A stretch of DNA of 64,000 nt from Blastomussa wellsi. Its lineage: Eukaryota > Cnidaria > Anthozoa > Scleractinia > Plerogyridae. Made by a program: the position numbers and the translations under genes. Under the pieces are notes generated by a model. That model was not told where the DNA came from. It worked only from the letters and a program-made list of their open reading frames with translations, and searched no databases. The stretch spans positions 17,411,971-17,475,970 of the forward strand of contig OX393568.1 of assembly GCA_947652115.1 (NCBI GenBank). Reading direction: 5' to 3'. Positions 31,730 to 43,135 of the stretch are shown in pieces; the stretch's first letter is position 1, and the number at the start of each line of letters is the position of its first letter.

Positions 31730-32069
31730 ATACCGTGGTAATTTTTATCTCGTGATAATTTTTTATCCCGGGATCCCGCGATAATATATTAACCGGCAAT
31801 GATTTTTTAACCCGGGAAAATTTATTACCCGTGCGAAAGTCTGAGAATATTTTATCCCGTGACAATGCAGCAAAATGTGTTGGCATGTACTGAAACGAGG
31901 AACAGGGGAACACCACAAAACACGGAACACCGGAACACCCAGGAACAACCCGGAACACCAGAAATGTTCCGGTGTTCTTGGTATTAGTATGCCCAAAGGG
32001 CTTTTGTGTTTCGCATGATCAAGATAGAAAATACCTTTTGAGGTAGTTTCAGTCATGTTTTTGTCATGA
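31730..32069. repeat. Degenerate short-motif repeats
   Basis: Two simple-pattern blocks: TTATCCCG/TTAACCCGGG-type phrases at 31735-31865, and GGAACACC/CGGAACACCGGAACACC phrases at 31905-31980. No gene. Confidence 0.6.
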
Positions 32070-32099
32070 TTAACCCTTTACTGCCCAAGGGGTCTCCCT

Positions 32100-32146
<47 letters not shown>

Positions 32147-32170
32147 CACGCTTGGGCAGGAAAGGGTTAA
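32070..32170. mobile_element. piggyBac-like MITE, copy 1
   Basis: TTAA then CCCTTTACTGCCCAAG ... CTTGGGCAGGAAAGGG then TTAA. The whole copy is 101 bp with short inverted ends and TTAA at both sides. Confidence 0.85.
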
Positions 32171-32183
32171 GGGAGATAGTTTT

Positions 32184-32213
32184 TTAACCCTTTACTGCCC
32201 AAGGGGTCTCCCT

Positions 32214-32260
<47 letters not shown>

Positions 32261-32284
32261 CACGCTTGGGCAGGAAAGGGTTAA
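32184..32284. mobile_element. piggyBac-like MITE, copy 2
   Basis: Identical in sequence, as far as I can see, to 32070-32170, and 13 bp away in the same orientation. Either two insertions of one source or a local duplication. Confidence 0.85.
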
Positions 32285-32649
32285 ACAATGCACCGTCTGA
32301 TGTGAAATGTTTACAGTGCAACCGGTCTCATTTGTAAACAAGCATGTTCCGGCCTAGCTAGTTTGATCGCATTTATATTACAAAAAAAAAAAGAAACGTC
32401 GTCGACTCTATGAGGCAATCAGGAGGTTTATTATTATTTTAGCACTCCATTTCTTATATATACGTTTTTTAAATCATGTTCATGTCATGCAGTTTGTTAT
32501 ATTCAATCACTCCTCCGAGGTACTTATTTCTTTTCTTCGTTTCTATCTTCAAATGCTCTCTTCGGAATATTCCCGCTCCTTGTAAACTTTTCGGGTCTCT
32601 TAACCTACAGGAAAACAATGTTAGAAACAATAAACATTTTCAACGCTAT

Positions 32650-32892
32650 AGAGTGTTTTCACATGACGGCACGGCGGCCATATTGGTGTCCCAAAACAAA
32701 GAAACGGCGGCCATATTGGCGTCCCAAAACAATCCTGCGGGAATTGAACTCTATTGTTATGAAAATATCATCTTTTGTTTCAGCAATCCAATATGGCCGC
32801 TTAACTTGTCACCTTCACCTTCATTTATAACTTTATTTATAACTTTATAACTTTATTTATAACTTTATAACTTTTTTTATAACTTTATTTAT
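32650..32892. repeat. Interspersed repeat plus TTTATAAC simple repeat
   Basis: GGCGGCCATATTGG occurs twice (32685-32725), followed by the repeat shared with 12018-12100. A simple array of AACTTTATTTAT/AACTTTAT follows at 32826-32892. Confidence 0.7.
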
Positions 32893-34554
32893 GTGTCAAA
32901 ATACTTTAGCATACCTGCTAATTGGTTGTTTTCATGCCACGCAAGTATCACGCACGTAAGAAATAAGAAGAGTAAGTAGAGTAAATAGAACAGTAATAAA
33001 TAAACAACGTGCCAAAGTTTCGGGGATGTACGATATTCCGAACTCGAGTTATTCGGCAAAGTGTATCACTGAAAATTATAGTGTTTAGTATGGAGACGCC
33101 ATGTTGGAGCCCCTCTGAGGGACTCCAACATGGCGGCCGGAAACCAGTGGAAACATCTGGAGTTTACTTTGGCTCTCTCAAAACGTTTCTTCTCGTTGTT
33201 AAACTTGAAAACATTCGCATAGACACTTCCCTCAACATATCGGTTACTCAGAATTCGAAAACATAAGGCGAACTGATATTTTCGCGCACGTAACATGTTA
33301 CCCACAGACAAAAATATCTGAAATTCAAACTGCTCTATTTTCAAAACAAAGCCGTCTACCGAGCTGAAAACAGGCAAGCAGATATATGTCTCATAAAAAT
33401 GACTTTTACCTGATGAAGTTGAAAACCAAGAATTGGAGACACAATAACCAGTAAATACTAAATAAATATAAAATATAATGAAATTCTAGGATACTTATAC
33501 AAAAAAATACCAAATGCTAAGAAAAAAATTAATAAAGATAAGAAATTAATATAAATCAGGCCGCATTTATATGGTCACGTACTGTTCGAATTTCAGGTTT
33601 TAAGCGAAAAATTGCACTAAAGAACTAGAATTTAACCCAGCAAGGCCTCCAGTGATCGAATAAACGAAAGAAATTCAAAGGAAGAAGGATAACTGGTGAT
33701 TTGAATATTAAAATACTTCATGAATAATCAAACAGGGTCAACTGCAGCTCAGCTGACGGAGACAATTTTTTGTCATATAAACGCTCGATGAATGGACGAG
33801 GGTTGTCCCGGGTACCCGATACCTTACCCGAGACCATATAACATCGTAACGACGAAGTAGGATTTCTAGAACTATCAGATCACAAAACATTAAGTCATCT
33901 TATGTTTAGTAAATAGCTGCATTTCAGACGTCCCCCCCAAACAAAAAAAAAAAAAGATAAAAAAGGGCGATGTAGCAGCTTTCCTAACATATAATGTGAT
34001 TGGTTTGATACCCTAGCCCTAAACAAAAGACCCAACAATTGAAACAATGAATTTGTCTTGAAAACAATAGAAGCTGCTTACAATAACAAACAAAAGTAGT
34101 TTTGGATAGCTGCTGCACTAGAAAAAACGGTAGTTAATATGAATAATATGTAAACTCAATCATTACGAAAGGGAAAATGGTAATAAATTATAAAAAAACC
34201 TACTTGATAAAGACTTTTGATTACTAAGCTGTTTGCTCAATTGGTCTCCGTGGGACCAAAAGTATCTGTTTACGGATTTGATCTTTCCTGATCTTCCTGT
34301 CGCGCGTGGAAATCTCAACTGTTCACAGAACTATTTCATTCGTTATAACAACTTTCTTTCAATCGAAAAACTCATCTCTACCTAAAGATTTCACCTCCTG
34401 CTATTAGAGCTAGGCCTGAGCAAATATCCCACAAGATCGTGCAATTTGAAAAAAAAAAAAAAAAAAAAAAAATAGAAAAATCCAAAAATTGGCAAGAGTG
34501 TAGGTTTAATGGCACTATTTGTAAAAAAAAAAAGAAAAACCCTAAGGTCAGCTC
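32893..34554. other. Gene-free interval with one short palindrome
   Basis: 33098-33134 is a palindrome with GCCATGTTGGAG and CTCCAACATGGC arms. Poly-A runs lie near 33945 and 34449. I see no coding exon. Confidence 0.45.
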
Positions 34555-34663
34555 GATAATAACGGTTTGACAGCTTTCTTTGACATCTCTCTCTTAAGTA
34601 TATGTTCCTAAAAGTTGTGATCAAAAGAACTGCCTCAAGAACAACAACAGTTTTGGCCTTCAT
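34555..34663 (-). pseudogene. P1-like signal-peptide exon, degenerate
   Basis: From ATG 34663 the minus strand reads MKAKTVVVLEAVLLITT, against P1 MKVKAVVVLAAVVLIAN. DNA identity is high for about 50 bases, and the sequence before the ATG (AGTTGAAGAATGAAGG against AGTTAAAGAATGAAGG) also matches. After residue 17 the copy loses the signal-peptide end and the CPEC region, continuing as RNIYLRERCQRK, and no P1-like second exon was found. The Glu inside the hydrophobic core and the lost proregion suggest a dead paralogue, although a diverged functional gene cannot be excluded. Confidence 0.6.
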
Positions 34664-34690
34664 TCTTCAACTCCCTATACACGTTTGTTC

Positions 34691-34730
34691 CCTTATAATA
34701 TATATCTTTTCTGGAACAAAAGCGCCATTG
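34691..34730 (-). promoter_or_regulatory. P1-type promoter in front of the P1-like pseudogene
   Basis: On the minus strand: GGCGCTTTTGTTCCAGAAAA then GATATATATTATAAGG. It corresponds to the P1 promoter at 4069-4103 and lies at a comparable distance from the ATG. Confidence 0.5.
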
Positions 34731-35319
34731 ATAACTATTGCAACTTAATAGACCTTTTTTTATCGGTACGACAGCCATTTTGATTTCTATCGTTTTCAAA
34801 GATATTATAAGATGCCCAGGGGGCAGATTAATATTACTTGCCCCTCTGGGCGTCCCGTATCTGTAAAAAGGTGTATTGTTCAAAATGCCGGCTTTCTTAT
34901 GAAGTTGTAACGACAAGTTTATCGATATATCCCTACATGGAAAAACTCGGCACAAACGGCACGACCTGAGAACTTGTGGCACTACTGAAAGCGCTACACT
35001 GGCTTCGCGACGCGTTACATCCTTGTTGCCAGTTTAGGAAAAAGCAACAACAAAACGCACAGTATGTAATTTCAATTTGCTGTAGGACGGCTTTTCTTGC
35101 TTTGCTTGTGGCGGTTTCGCAGGACAATATAAGGAAGATTGCTGGGCATCTGGCATCCTCGGAGACCCAGGGGCGGTTACTCGAACAACACGTTATCAAC
35201 TGAGCAGCAAAACGGTGCGAATGAAATCGTGAGAGAGGATGCGACTCTCTATTGACCAGTTCCAACACTCATTCGAATGCTTACCTCTATTTTTGTGGCC
35301 AATGCAATGTGAAATGTAA
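34731..35319. other. Gene-free interval
   Basis: No supported coding exon. A GCCCAGGGGGCAGATTAATA then TTACTTGCCCCTCTGGGC palindrome-like pair is seen near 34815-34850. Confidence 0.4.
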
Positions 35320-35700
35320 TGAAAAACTTTATTTAAACACGGAGAATCATCAGTTAAGCTAAAAGTTAAAAACTAAAAGTCATTACAACTGTTTTACATG
35401 ATTTAAGTGTGGGAATCCGATAACTCAGATACCTTCTTAATACCCCTTTTAAATCCTGGGGCAAGTTATTCCACAAACAAGCCCCGCTATAAGAGCCCTG
35501 CATCTATCTTCCTCTACACAGTAGTTGACCGGCAAACGCGACTCTTGGTCATAGTTCCACGGCTTCTGTATGCGATTGCAAGATTGCTTTTTTCTTTTGA
35601 AGTGTTTCAGTGAAAATGCCTGGCTTCTTAGTCCTACGTTGAATTCTACAGACCATTTGCTCGTCATCTTGGCTGATGTTCCTGATAGGCTAAACTACAG
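35320..35700 (-). pseudogene. LINE C-terminal and 3' remnant
   Basis: The minus strand gives SGACLWNNLPQDLKGVLRRY, then LSYRIPTLKSC, when one frameshift is allowed. This is the C-terminal LWNxLP block typical of CR1/RTE-type ORF2 proteins. A short piece (GTAGTTGACCGGCAAACGCG) returns inverted near 36380-36400, so the surrounding sequence was rearranged. Dead. Confidence 0.5.
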
Positions 35701-37196
35701 ATTACAGGGCCACTTATTTGTGTGTAATTGAATAAGAATAGCATCTATTGTGTTGTTCCTCGCTCGGCAAAAGATTCGGAAATTTACACGTCCCGCAAAC
35801 CGCACAAGGTAAAGCATCATTGTCTTTTATATTACATACATTCGCAAAAATGTTGGCAAATTCACTGGAAATGCTTCTTTCTTCTTTATTGGTAAACAAA
35901 AGAAAATCCACACTGACAGCAACCCGAAATAGCACTTTTTTTCAAGAGGTTTTGGCAGGTGACTTTCGAGATTGGACTTCAGGGGTCTTTCTGCGCGTTC
36001 CGTATAATCTTTGTTCGTGATTCTTTGTAGTATGGAGAAGCATTGTTTCTCATCATTTGCTTCTTTTGTTTTAAGTCAACTGTGACCGGTACCCACAGAA
36101 GGAGCCGGGCTCAGCACCACGCGCTGTTTGGTATTCTTGTTAGCCGGCCCGTGCAAGAATTCCCTCGCCCTTTTAAGTTTGAGTGTACACGATATAAATT
36201 GAAAGAAAATAATCGTGCGGCTTGAAATCGAAAAATTATTATGTGCCATTTACCTTCGATCAGCCCACCTTTGTTTTGTTCAAATTTGGTTTGTCATGCA
36301 GCATGCGCGCTAGATTTCTGAATTCTATTTGGATTTTCAATGAAGTACTTCTAGAAGAAAGTATGGCGAACAGTCGCGTTTGCCGGTCAACTACCTGGTA
36401 TATTAAAGTAGATCTCTTAACCAGCGCAATAGATGCGGGGCTCTGATTGGCCACAAAAATTAATTTATCTTTTGTGGCCAATCAGAGGCAAGCATTTGAA
36501 TGGGTCATGGAACTTATCGGTTAAGAGTCGCGAATTCTTGTAAACTTTCGTTCGCACCGATTTTGCTGCTCGGGTTACTTCGGGTTCTGCTCGGGTTCTC
36601 CGAGGATGGGTATCTGGTAAATCTGTGTAAGATGAAATATGGCATTGTGTATTTACAGTAGTTGTGTTTGAACAAAAATGACTTTATCCTAAATTAAGCT
36701 TTTAATAGTTTGCGAATACCTATTATTTATCCTTTGAGCCTCTTATCCTGCGTCAAAAGAAAACTTGGGCAAATTTAAGACTATATCGTTTTATTGCTTA
36801 AACATTTTCATTTTTCAGTTTTATTTTGATTAATTGTTTCAGTTTTGTTAATTTGCCTATTTTGAAACTTTGGTCAATTTGAGAGCCATTTCAGCTACAA
36901 TTATAATGTTAGAACTGTTTATTGTGTTTCCGTTTTCGTTATTTATATCAGTTATTTTCTATTTAACACTTAGACTACGAGCCCGAGTTTTCTTTGAGCG
37001 AATAGTCGAATGTCATTTGCCTGCCTCACAACTCATGTACAAAGTATATTCGAAAAATGCTTATACCAAAAACGGTCTGAGTGGTCAATGAGTTTCTACA
37101 TGCACACTTGCAAAAGGGCTGGAAGGGTGAACCCAGGGTGGGAAAGTCGTTGCTTCTTATAGCAAGAACAAGAAACTGGATCACATGAACGAATTA
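35701..37196. other. Gene-free interval
   Basis: Holds a local inverted pair (TTGGCCACAAAAATTAATTT against TTATCTTTTGTGGCCAATCA near 36447-36485) and the inverted scrap at 36380-36400. No host gene is supported. Confidence 0.45.
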
Positions 37197-37464
37197 TTCT
37201 CGTCCCCGGAGCCGCTTGTCCCTCTTAGCCGGCTGGACCTGTGCACGAGGAACAAGTGGCTCTGGGGACACACGATTTGATTCGCTGAAATCAAACAAAG
37301 GGAGTCCAATCACATCAGCCGTTTTAAAATTCTTTATCGTGATAAAGTGATTGGACTTCCTTTGTTTGATTTCAGCGAATCAAACCGTGTATCCCCAGAG
37401 CCACTTGTTCCTGGTGTACAGGCCCAGCCGGCTAAGAGGGACAAGCGGGTCTGGGGACGAGAAT
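37197..37464. mobile_element. Foldback MITE, arms about 110 nt
   Basis: ATTCTCGTCCCCGGAGCCGC...TTAGCCGGCTGG on the left is mirrored by CCAGCCGGCTAAGAGGGACA...TGGGGACGAGAAT on the right. The arms also share GATTTGATTCGCTGAAATCA and AGTCCAATCAC. No coding capacity. Confidence 0.88.
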
Positions 37465-38592
37465 GATGACCGAATGTGACATCTGTTTCGAGAAGAACAT
37501 TGCTCGCGTGACATTTGCGTTACGTTAAAAAGTTATTTAGTTTAATATTTCACTTTTTCTTTTCACTTATTGATTACATTGATTGACATTGAAATCTGAG
37601 TAACTAGATGGTTTTTTAGTCAGTTTTTACACGTGTTGTGTCGGCGGTATGAATCAGGATAGCTTTCCCGTTTTTGAAGGTTTACACAGTTTAGTTTAAC
37701 TCTGGAATCTCGTCACGAAGTAAGTCAGTTGTTTAAGTCGTTTTGGTTTTCTAAGCCTTTGTTACGTTCAATTATTCGCGTTGATTTCTGTTAGTGTAAT
37801 TTCTGTAATACCGCATGTGATTAGCAATTGTGTAACACCGCGTGGTTTTCTCAGTTAAATCTGTTCGTGTTTTTAAGGTTATATGATGTACTTAGGCCTC
37901 TTATTTTTTGGTTAGGTTCTATTGTTTAGGAATGTTATTCATTTTATGATTTCAGATCGAATAAAACTTTTGTAAAATTTATACGATTCGGGATTGTTCA
38001 GAGTCACGCGTAATTTGGTTTTCATCCGACGGACCAATATCTGATATCCTTATTCGAGCATAGCCTCCCCTTAAGTGTGCGAGAATAGCCTCCCCCCCTT
38101 AAGTGTGCGAGAACTTTGTGTCTTGCCTCTTTCGCAAGCTCAGCCGGCAGGAAAACCATGTTGATGAAAGTTTTTACTTTTTAAACAATTTATTTCAGTT
38201 ATAGTGCGCATACCTGCAGTGAATCAACAGTATCGCAAAAATTAGTTGACTTTGGCAGGTGCTAGAAACCTGAGATGTTGACAAAATGTATCTTGAGATT
38301 TAGCGCTCGGGAATTCAGACAATAAGTTAAATTTTTACCTTCACTCGGACTTTGTACGTTACATCAAAAGGCCTGTAGTTTGTCATTTCAACAAACAGAC
38401 ATTTGAGCTATTATTTGAATCTGTCGGGAAAGCTATATAATTCAAATGGAGACTCAGAACAAAACTACAACAATAAACTTTCGGTTTGAAAATTTCAACT
38501 TTTAATTGCTACATAATGACAGTTTCTTTATATTCCCTATCATCACAAGACGCCCGGTTATTTACGTTTATTCTCTTTGTTTTAAGCGTCAT
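37465..38592. other. Gene-free interval downstream of P6
   Basis: A direct duplication (TAGCCTCCCC then TTAAGTGTGCGAGAA, twice) lies at 38052-38112. AATAAA for P6 is on the minus strand near 38568. No other gene. Confidence 0.5.
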
Positions 38593-39806
38593 TCAGCGTT
38601 CGATTCTACAGCCCATGCGTACAGCAGCATCACACAACTGACGTTTGGCTAGAAAACGCTTGTAATCTTCATCCTGCAAAGAAACAATAGAAAAAAAGAA
38701 AGTGGGTATTGATAGTCAGAATGGCATTTCTTTTTCACTTATGTCCCGTAGATCTGGAAAGAAGCAGACTAACAACAATTTTCATAAAGAGAACAACACA
38801 TTTGAATCTGAATTTACAAGACATGTTTCAGTCGTTCAACTACCATCTTCAGTTGAATGTATAATTATTTTGAAGTTACATTTGAATTTATAATATATAA
38901 CTGCTAAACAATGATAAATAACAAGCGTGAAATAAATTAGGAATCTAACAAAATAGCCAAAGGGAACAAAAGAGTGTACAATAGTAACGTGCTGATTAGA
39001 ACGAGAGAATTAAACTAACATGATATAATTGTTTGTTTAGAGAAGGTTGCTCCCAGGAAATATGAATACAATTACGAAAATTACTAAAATAGCGTTTTTA
39101 GTCATTTTCGTAACATTCGCAATTTTAGTTGGATTCGCAGTTTCGTCAAGGGCCTCCTTGAACTGTCTTAAAATTTCTCTTGCGAATTCAGGAAAATTTC
39201 GCAATTTTCGTAAAATTCGCAATTTTAGTTAAATCTGCAGTTTCGCTTTTTGTGGATTCTGCAAAAGTTTGACATTTTCGTAATTTCCGTAAAATTCAAA
39301 ATTTCAGTTAACTTTGCAGTTCCGTCGAGGATCCTCCTTGAACTGGCTTGACATCTCTTCTCGAGAATTCTGGATTGAACGCAATTGCAAAATTTACAGA
39401 TTTTAGTAATTGTAGTAATTTTCGTAAAATTCGCAATTTTAGTTAAATTTGCATTTTCCTCTAAACTCTTTTCGCGAATTCTGTGAAATTTCGTAATTGC
39501 GTTCAAGGGACATATCTCTTCTTTTTCAGCTTACTCGCTGTCGACCAATCAAGTTGAAAAGGGATAAACGATGCGAAATTATTAAAGTCGTCCGGCTGTT
39601 TCAGTTTCCTGGGGCCACAATTGCGGGAAAATATTATTTGTAAGATACAACAATAACTGACTCACCATAAAGACCTTCTTCTTGCCACACCATTCTGACC
39701 CCTTCGGACAACTTTTTGTAGGTCCGTTGAAAGCATCAGATTTGATGAAAAACGAAACCAGGGCGAGAACTATGCAGACTAAGTAAAGAAACATCTTGGG
39801 TGTCAT
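38593..39806 (-). CDS. P6: two-exon secreted four-cysteine peptide precursor
   Basis: Exon 1 is 39806-39666 (47 codons from ATG 39806) and exon 2 is 38673-38593. The intron is phase 0 (ATG|GTGAGT; TTGTTTCTTTGCAG). The product is 73 residues. The signal peptide is about residues 1-24 (MFLYLVCIVLALVSFFIKSD), and the secreted part begins AFNGPTKSCPKGSEWCGKKK. C33 and C40 form a C-x6-C pair ending in Gly-Lys-Lys, so a cyclic Cys-amide peptide is possible. Exon 2 gives DEDYKRFLAKR, then QLCDAAVRMGCRIER with C61 and C69 seven apart. A TATA box is at 39885-39878 and AATAAA near 38568. The best-supported gene model of the set; family unknown. An upstream in-frame TTG extension is rejected. Confidence 0.83.
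39047..39500. repeat. Degenerate AT-rich repeats in the P6 intron
   Basis: Three to four decayed units share CGTAAAATTCGCAATTTTAG, TTAAATTTGCAGTTTCG and CTCCTTGAACTG, with a spacing of roughly 110-130 bp. They look like an old local tandem array. Confidence 0.65.
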
Positions 39807-39877
39807 TTTACAAGCAGTTTCTTGCTTTCTTTCTTCTTTGCAAATCAAGCCTCACCACAGTCGTTGCTCCATCTCAG

Positions 39878-39885
39878 ATTATATA
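39878..39885 (-). promoter_or_regulatory. TATA box of P6
   Basis: TATATAAT on the minus strand, about 75 bases before the P6 ATG. Distance and sequence fit a core promoter. Confidence 0.6.
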
Positions 39886-42769
39886 GGCAACTACCATTAG
39901 CGACTGGATAACTCCGTTGACAGTTTGACTCAAAAAAGCTGTGAAACATAATTAAACGCACCGAGGTAACAACTTTGTTAAAACATGATTATTGTAAAAT
40001 GCGAGAAATTAAAGAAATCTAACGAAACCACGTCAGTTCAGGATCATGCCTAATTTGTTAATTTGTTAATGTCAGCAATGAAAATCGCTTAAACTTAATG
40101 CTTGCTTTTAGTTCGTTTCTATTGAGACGGCAAAGCATTTCATTTTCCATACGCGTTTACTCATCTCGACTACATTTTGAAGACATTCATATTAAATGTT
40201 TAGCCTCATAACGTTGCTGATTTCCAAGAATTGTATTAAACTAAAGTTAAATTTAGAAAGCTTAGAACAATTTACAAAAGTATTGTTAGGGATTTAAGCT
40301 TGCAGATAGATGGCGAAAAGCCGAAGAGATATAGTGTTTTAATAATACTGACTGCTAAAATGTTGTTGGGATAAACTAACTGGGCATGTCCGCATGGAGG
40401 CAAAAATAAACTGTCGACATTAATTCATTTCATTTGTGCTCTCAGAACATTGTTCTAGAAAGCTTTTAGACGGGAATGCGCCTAAGATTAAACAAGTAGC
40501 TTAAGTTGACGAGTGGCTGACTGACATTTTGTTTAAAATTTTTTTCTGTTATGAAAGTTAAATCCAGCTGGTCCGCGTAAAGTAAGTATGGGTATTAATA
40601 AATAACTTTAAAGAAAATAAAATGCTTTTAGTTAGTTTTTTTACACCGGAAACGGGAAATGAACTATTGTCAACAATACATGCTAATCTAACATTTATAA
40701 TGAAACGTTTTATTACTTTTTCTGTGTAGACAAAATGAAGGCTGGTTCATTCCTAACTTCAAAGTAAAGACGTATCGGGATGAAAGTTTGATGTTACAGA
40801 AGCTGTTGCACAACATTGAATTGTTTTACGACGGTTTTGGCATAATATTTTTCTTTTTCGCCGGTTTCTTCAGTCTAATCAATTATTGAACGCAAACCAG
40901 CGTTAGGGAAGTCAACTTCATAAAGGCAAACTTAAAAGTATTGCAAACTGAGAAGCAAGTGAGCAAGAACTTGAGTGAATAAGGAATCAGCACACATTAT
41001 GATAATGGGCTGTTTTAACAATTTTTTGTTCCTATTGGTGAAACCAATAGGAACAAAAAATTGTTTAAACACGCGTTCATGAGCACCCGTTAACACACGC
41101 GTCAATGAGGATCTCTTCCGGGACAAAAATTCTCACATTTTTAAAGATCTCAGTGCTTCTAAAAGTTTTAGGGATAAGTGTGATATTTCTTGTTTTAAGA
41201 TTCTCGATCATGTCAGCACTTATTCTCAACTTAAAATAAAGGAGACCTTTTATATTGAACAGGTGAAACCTGAACTCAACAAACAAGTTGAGCATGTTAG
41301 TTTGTCGTGGCATTTCTAAATTTATCTTTTGTTGTTTACAGGGAGCTTTAGTCTATCTATTTGTTATTTGTTGTCTGTGTCTTTCATTTTATTGGTTAGT
41401 TTCAATAAGTTCAACAGTGAACGAATATTTGAATTTATAAAGTTTCATTGTATATGAGTAGTTATATATACCGATCATTTTGTAAATTTTTAATATACAT
41501 TCATAATGGATGATGATGATGTTTGAAGCATCGAAACATGTTCCGAAAACTGAAAAGCGTTGTTGTCTTTTTAAAGATAATTGAAAGAAAACAATAATAA
41601 TTACTGCTAAAAGGTTGTGATGCAAAGAAAATTGAACGGCTTAACTTATTCACGTGCAATAAATATTGCCATCTAGTGTTTTAACAGTGGATAAAAAATA
41701 TATCATAACTTCTTTGAAATATGCCATTTTATTGAATGATTAAAAATACCCGCCTTGTGATAGTAAGAATTGCTGCTGCAGGGAATATTGATTGTGTTTA
41801 ACCAAGGGCTGAATCTACTTCAGTCACCTGTTGCAATAAGCGCATTACTCCCTCCCATTAAAGTTTACGAAATAGCGGTATTGCAACACGTACTTTGACG
41901 TAATTTATAGCCAGGGATGGATATCTAAAATTAGATTCCAGGTCTATGATATATTTCAAATGATATAGAAAAAGAAAAAGACCTTGCCGATTATTTTCTA
42001 CACGTACCACGTAGGAGATGGTTAGTTCGATACAAGTCTGACATGTGCGAATAAAACATGATTTAAAATGAATAAATTAACACCAAGCTAAAAGCCTAAG
42101 TATTTAAGACTATTATAAAATGCTTAGTTACAAATTATGGAAAAAACTCTAAAACCGTTTATGATTAATTAATGCCTTACCTGGAATCGAGCAGTTGTAT
42201 TAGTAAGCCACTGTTACAGTTTGCAGACTCTATTGGGAAAAAGTCTTCCATTTAAAGTTAACACAGGGGCGTCACCAGGATTTTTCAAAGGGGTGGGCGC
42301 AAATATTGCAAAAATATTCCAAATATATTGCTCTTTCGTTGACCTATCGCATTCCAAAATTTCATACCGATTTACGTAGTACATGACACTATCCTGCTCA
42401 GTGGGCTTGAGTTCAGGGTTGGATGGTAGTAAGTTGGCCCTGTTTAGTAGTGTTTTCACCACAGCTTCTTTGTGCTGCACCGCGGGTTGTGAGAAGCGAA
42501 ATCGAGATATTTGTTGGTGTTTCATGGATGATCTAAAAGTAAATGACTATCCAGCCGGTTTGTTCAAAAAATCCCCCAGAGAAAACAACAAAGAAAGGCG
42601 AACGAAAGAAAGGCCATTGGGGTTGGCGGTCCTTCCTTGCGTGAGAGGGGCGTCAGGCTGAGTGGGCCGTGTCTTCCAAACATTCCACATTCAGACTGCT
42701 TTCAAACCTCTCAAAACAATAGGCTATACATTCAATAAGCCGAAGGGCTGTCCAGTGGTTAGTCGAGTT
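39886..42769. other. Gene-free interval with a 28-nt-arm hairpin
   Basis: The hairpin at 41012-41070 has arms AACAATTTTTTGTTCCTATT then GGT with a 3-nt loop and one mismatch. No coding exon is supported in the rest. Confidence 0.5.
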
Positions 42770-42779
42770 GCTGGGATTG

Positions 42780-42990
42780 TGTAGAAAGTGAAGTGCCTCG
42801 ACTGCTCTTTTACACGCACCGGGGAGAGCAAGCGTCCAAGGACCTCCCGCGGAGCCGAGTATAATCCAGCGCGCACGAGTAACAACGAATCAGCAATAAA
42901 GAACCATGTTGAGACAACGGATCACAACATCCACCCGAGGGACGCCCAGATCCTCGAGCGGGTGATCAACAGTTATAGCAGATCGACCAT
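42780..42990 (+). pseudogene. Penelope-like GIY-YIG fragment
   Basis: TSNNESAIKNHVETTDHNIH then PRDAQILERVINSY resembles the region after the catalytic Arg of the GIY-YIG domain in Penelope-like elements (AIxxHVxxxDHxIxW...ILxR). The N-terminal VYxIxC part is absent. Fragment only. Confidence 0.5.
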
Positions 42991-42999
42991 TTTCTTATG

Positions 43000-43135
43000 A
43001 TTATGTCGATCATTAGGGCGCTTATGATTATGTTTCTGAACGTTTTCACTAAGACATAAGCGACATAACAGCGTCATGTTCGCGCTTATGATTGTGATTA
43101 TGATCCTTATGTCGCTAGTGGAAACTAAGCTTAAG
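43000..43135. repeat. Imperfect inverted repeat (CTTATGATTATG family)
   Basis: GCTTATGATTATG and CATAAGCGACATAA recur in both orientations, and the outer TTATGTCGCTAGTGGAAAC pairs with GTTTTCACTAAGACATAA inside. It is a decayed MITE. Confidence 0.55.

Noticed and set aside
35714..35935. Minus-strand CAVCGTC motif suggesting a zinc finger
   Set aside because: A single CxxCxxC-like triplet without a surrounding domain, in a short frame with no splice support.
39807..39848. N-terminal extension of P6 (in frame, starting with TTG)
   Set aside because: TTG is not a likely start here, and ATG 39806 begins directly before the signal peptide at a sensible distance from the TATA box.
41012..41070. 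Hairpin resembling a bacterial terminator
   Set aside because: The setting is eukaryotic with no gene ending there; it is a small palindromic repeat.
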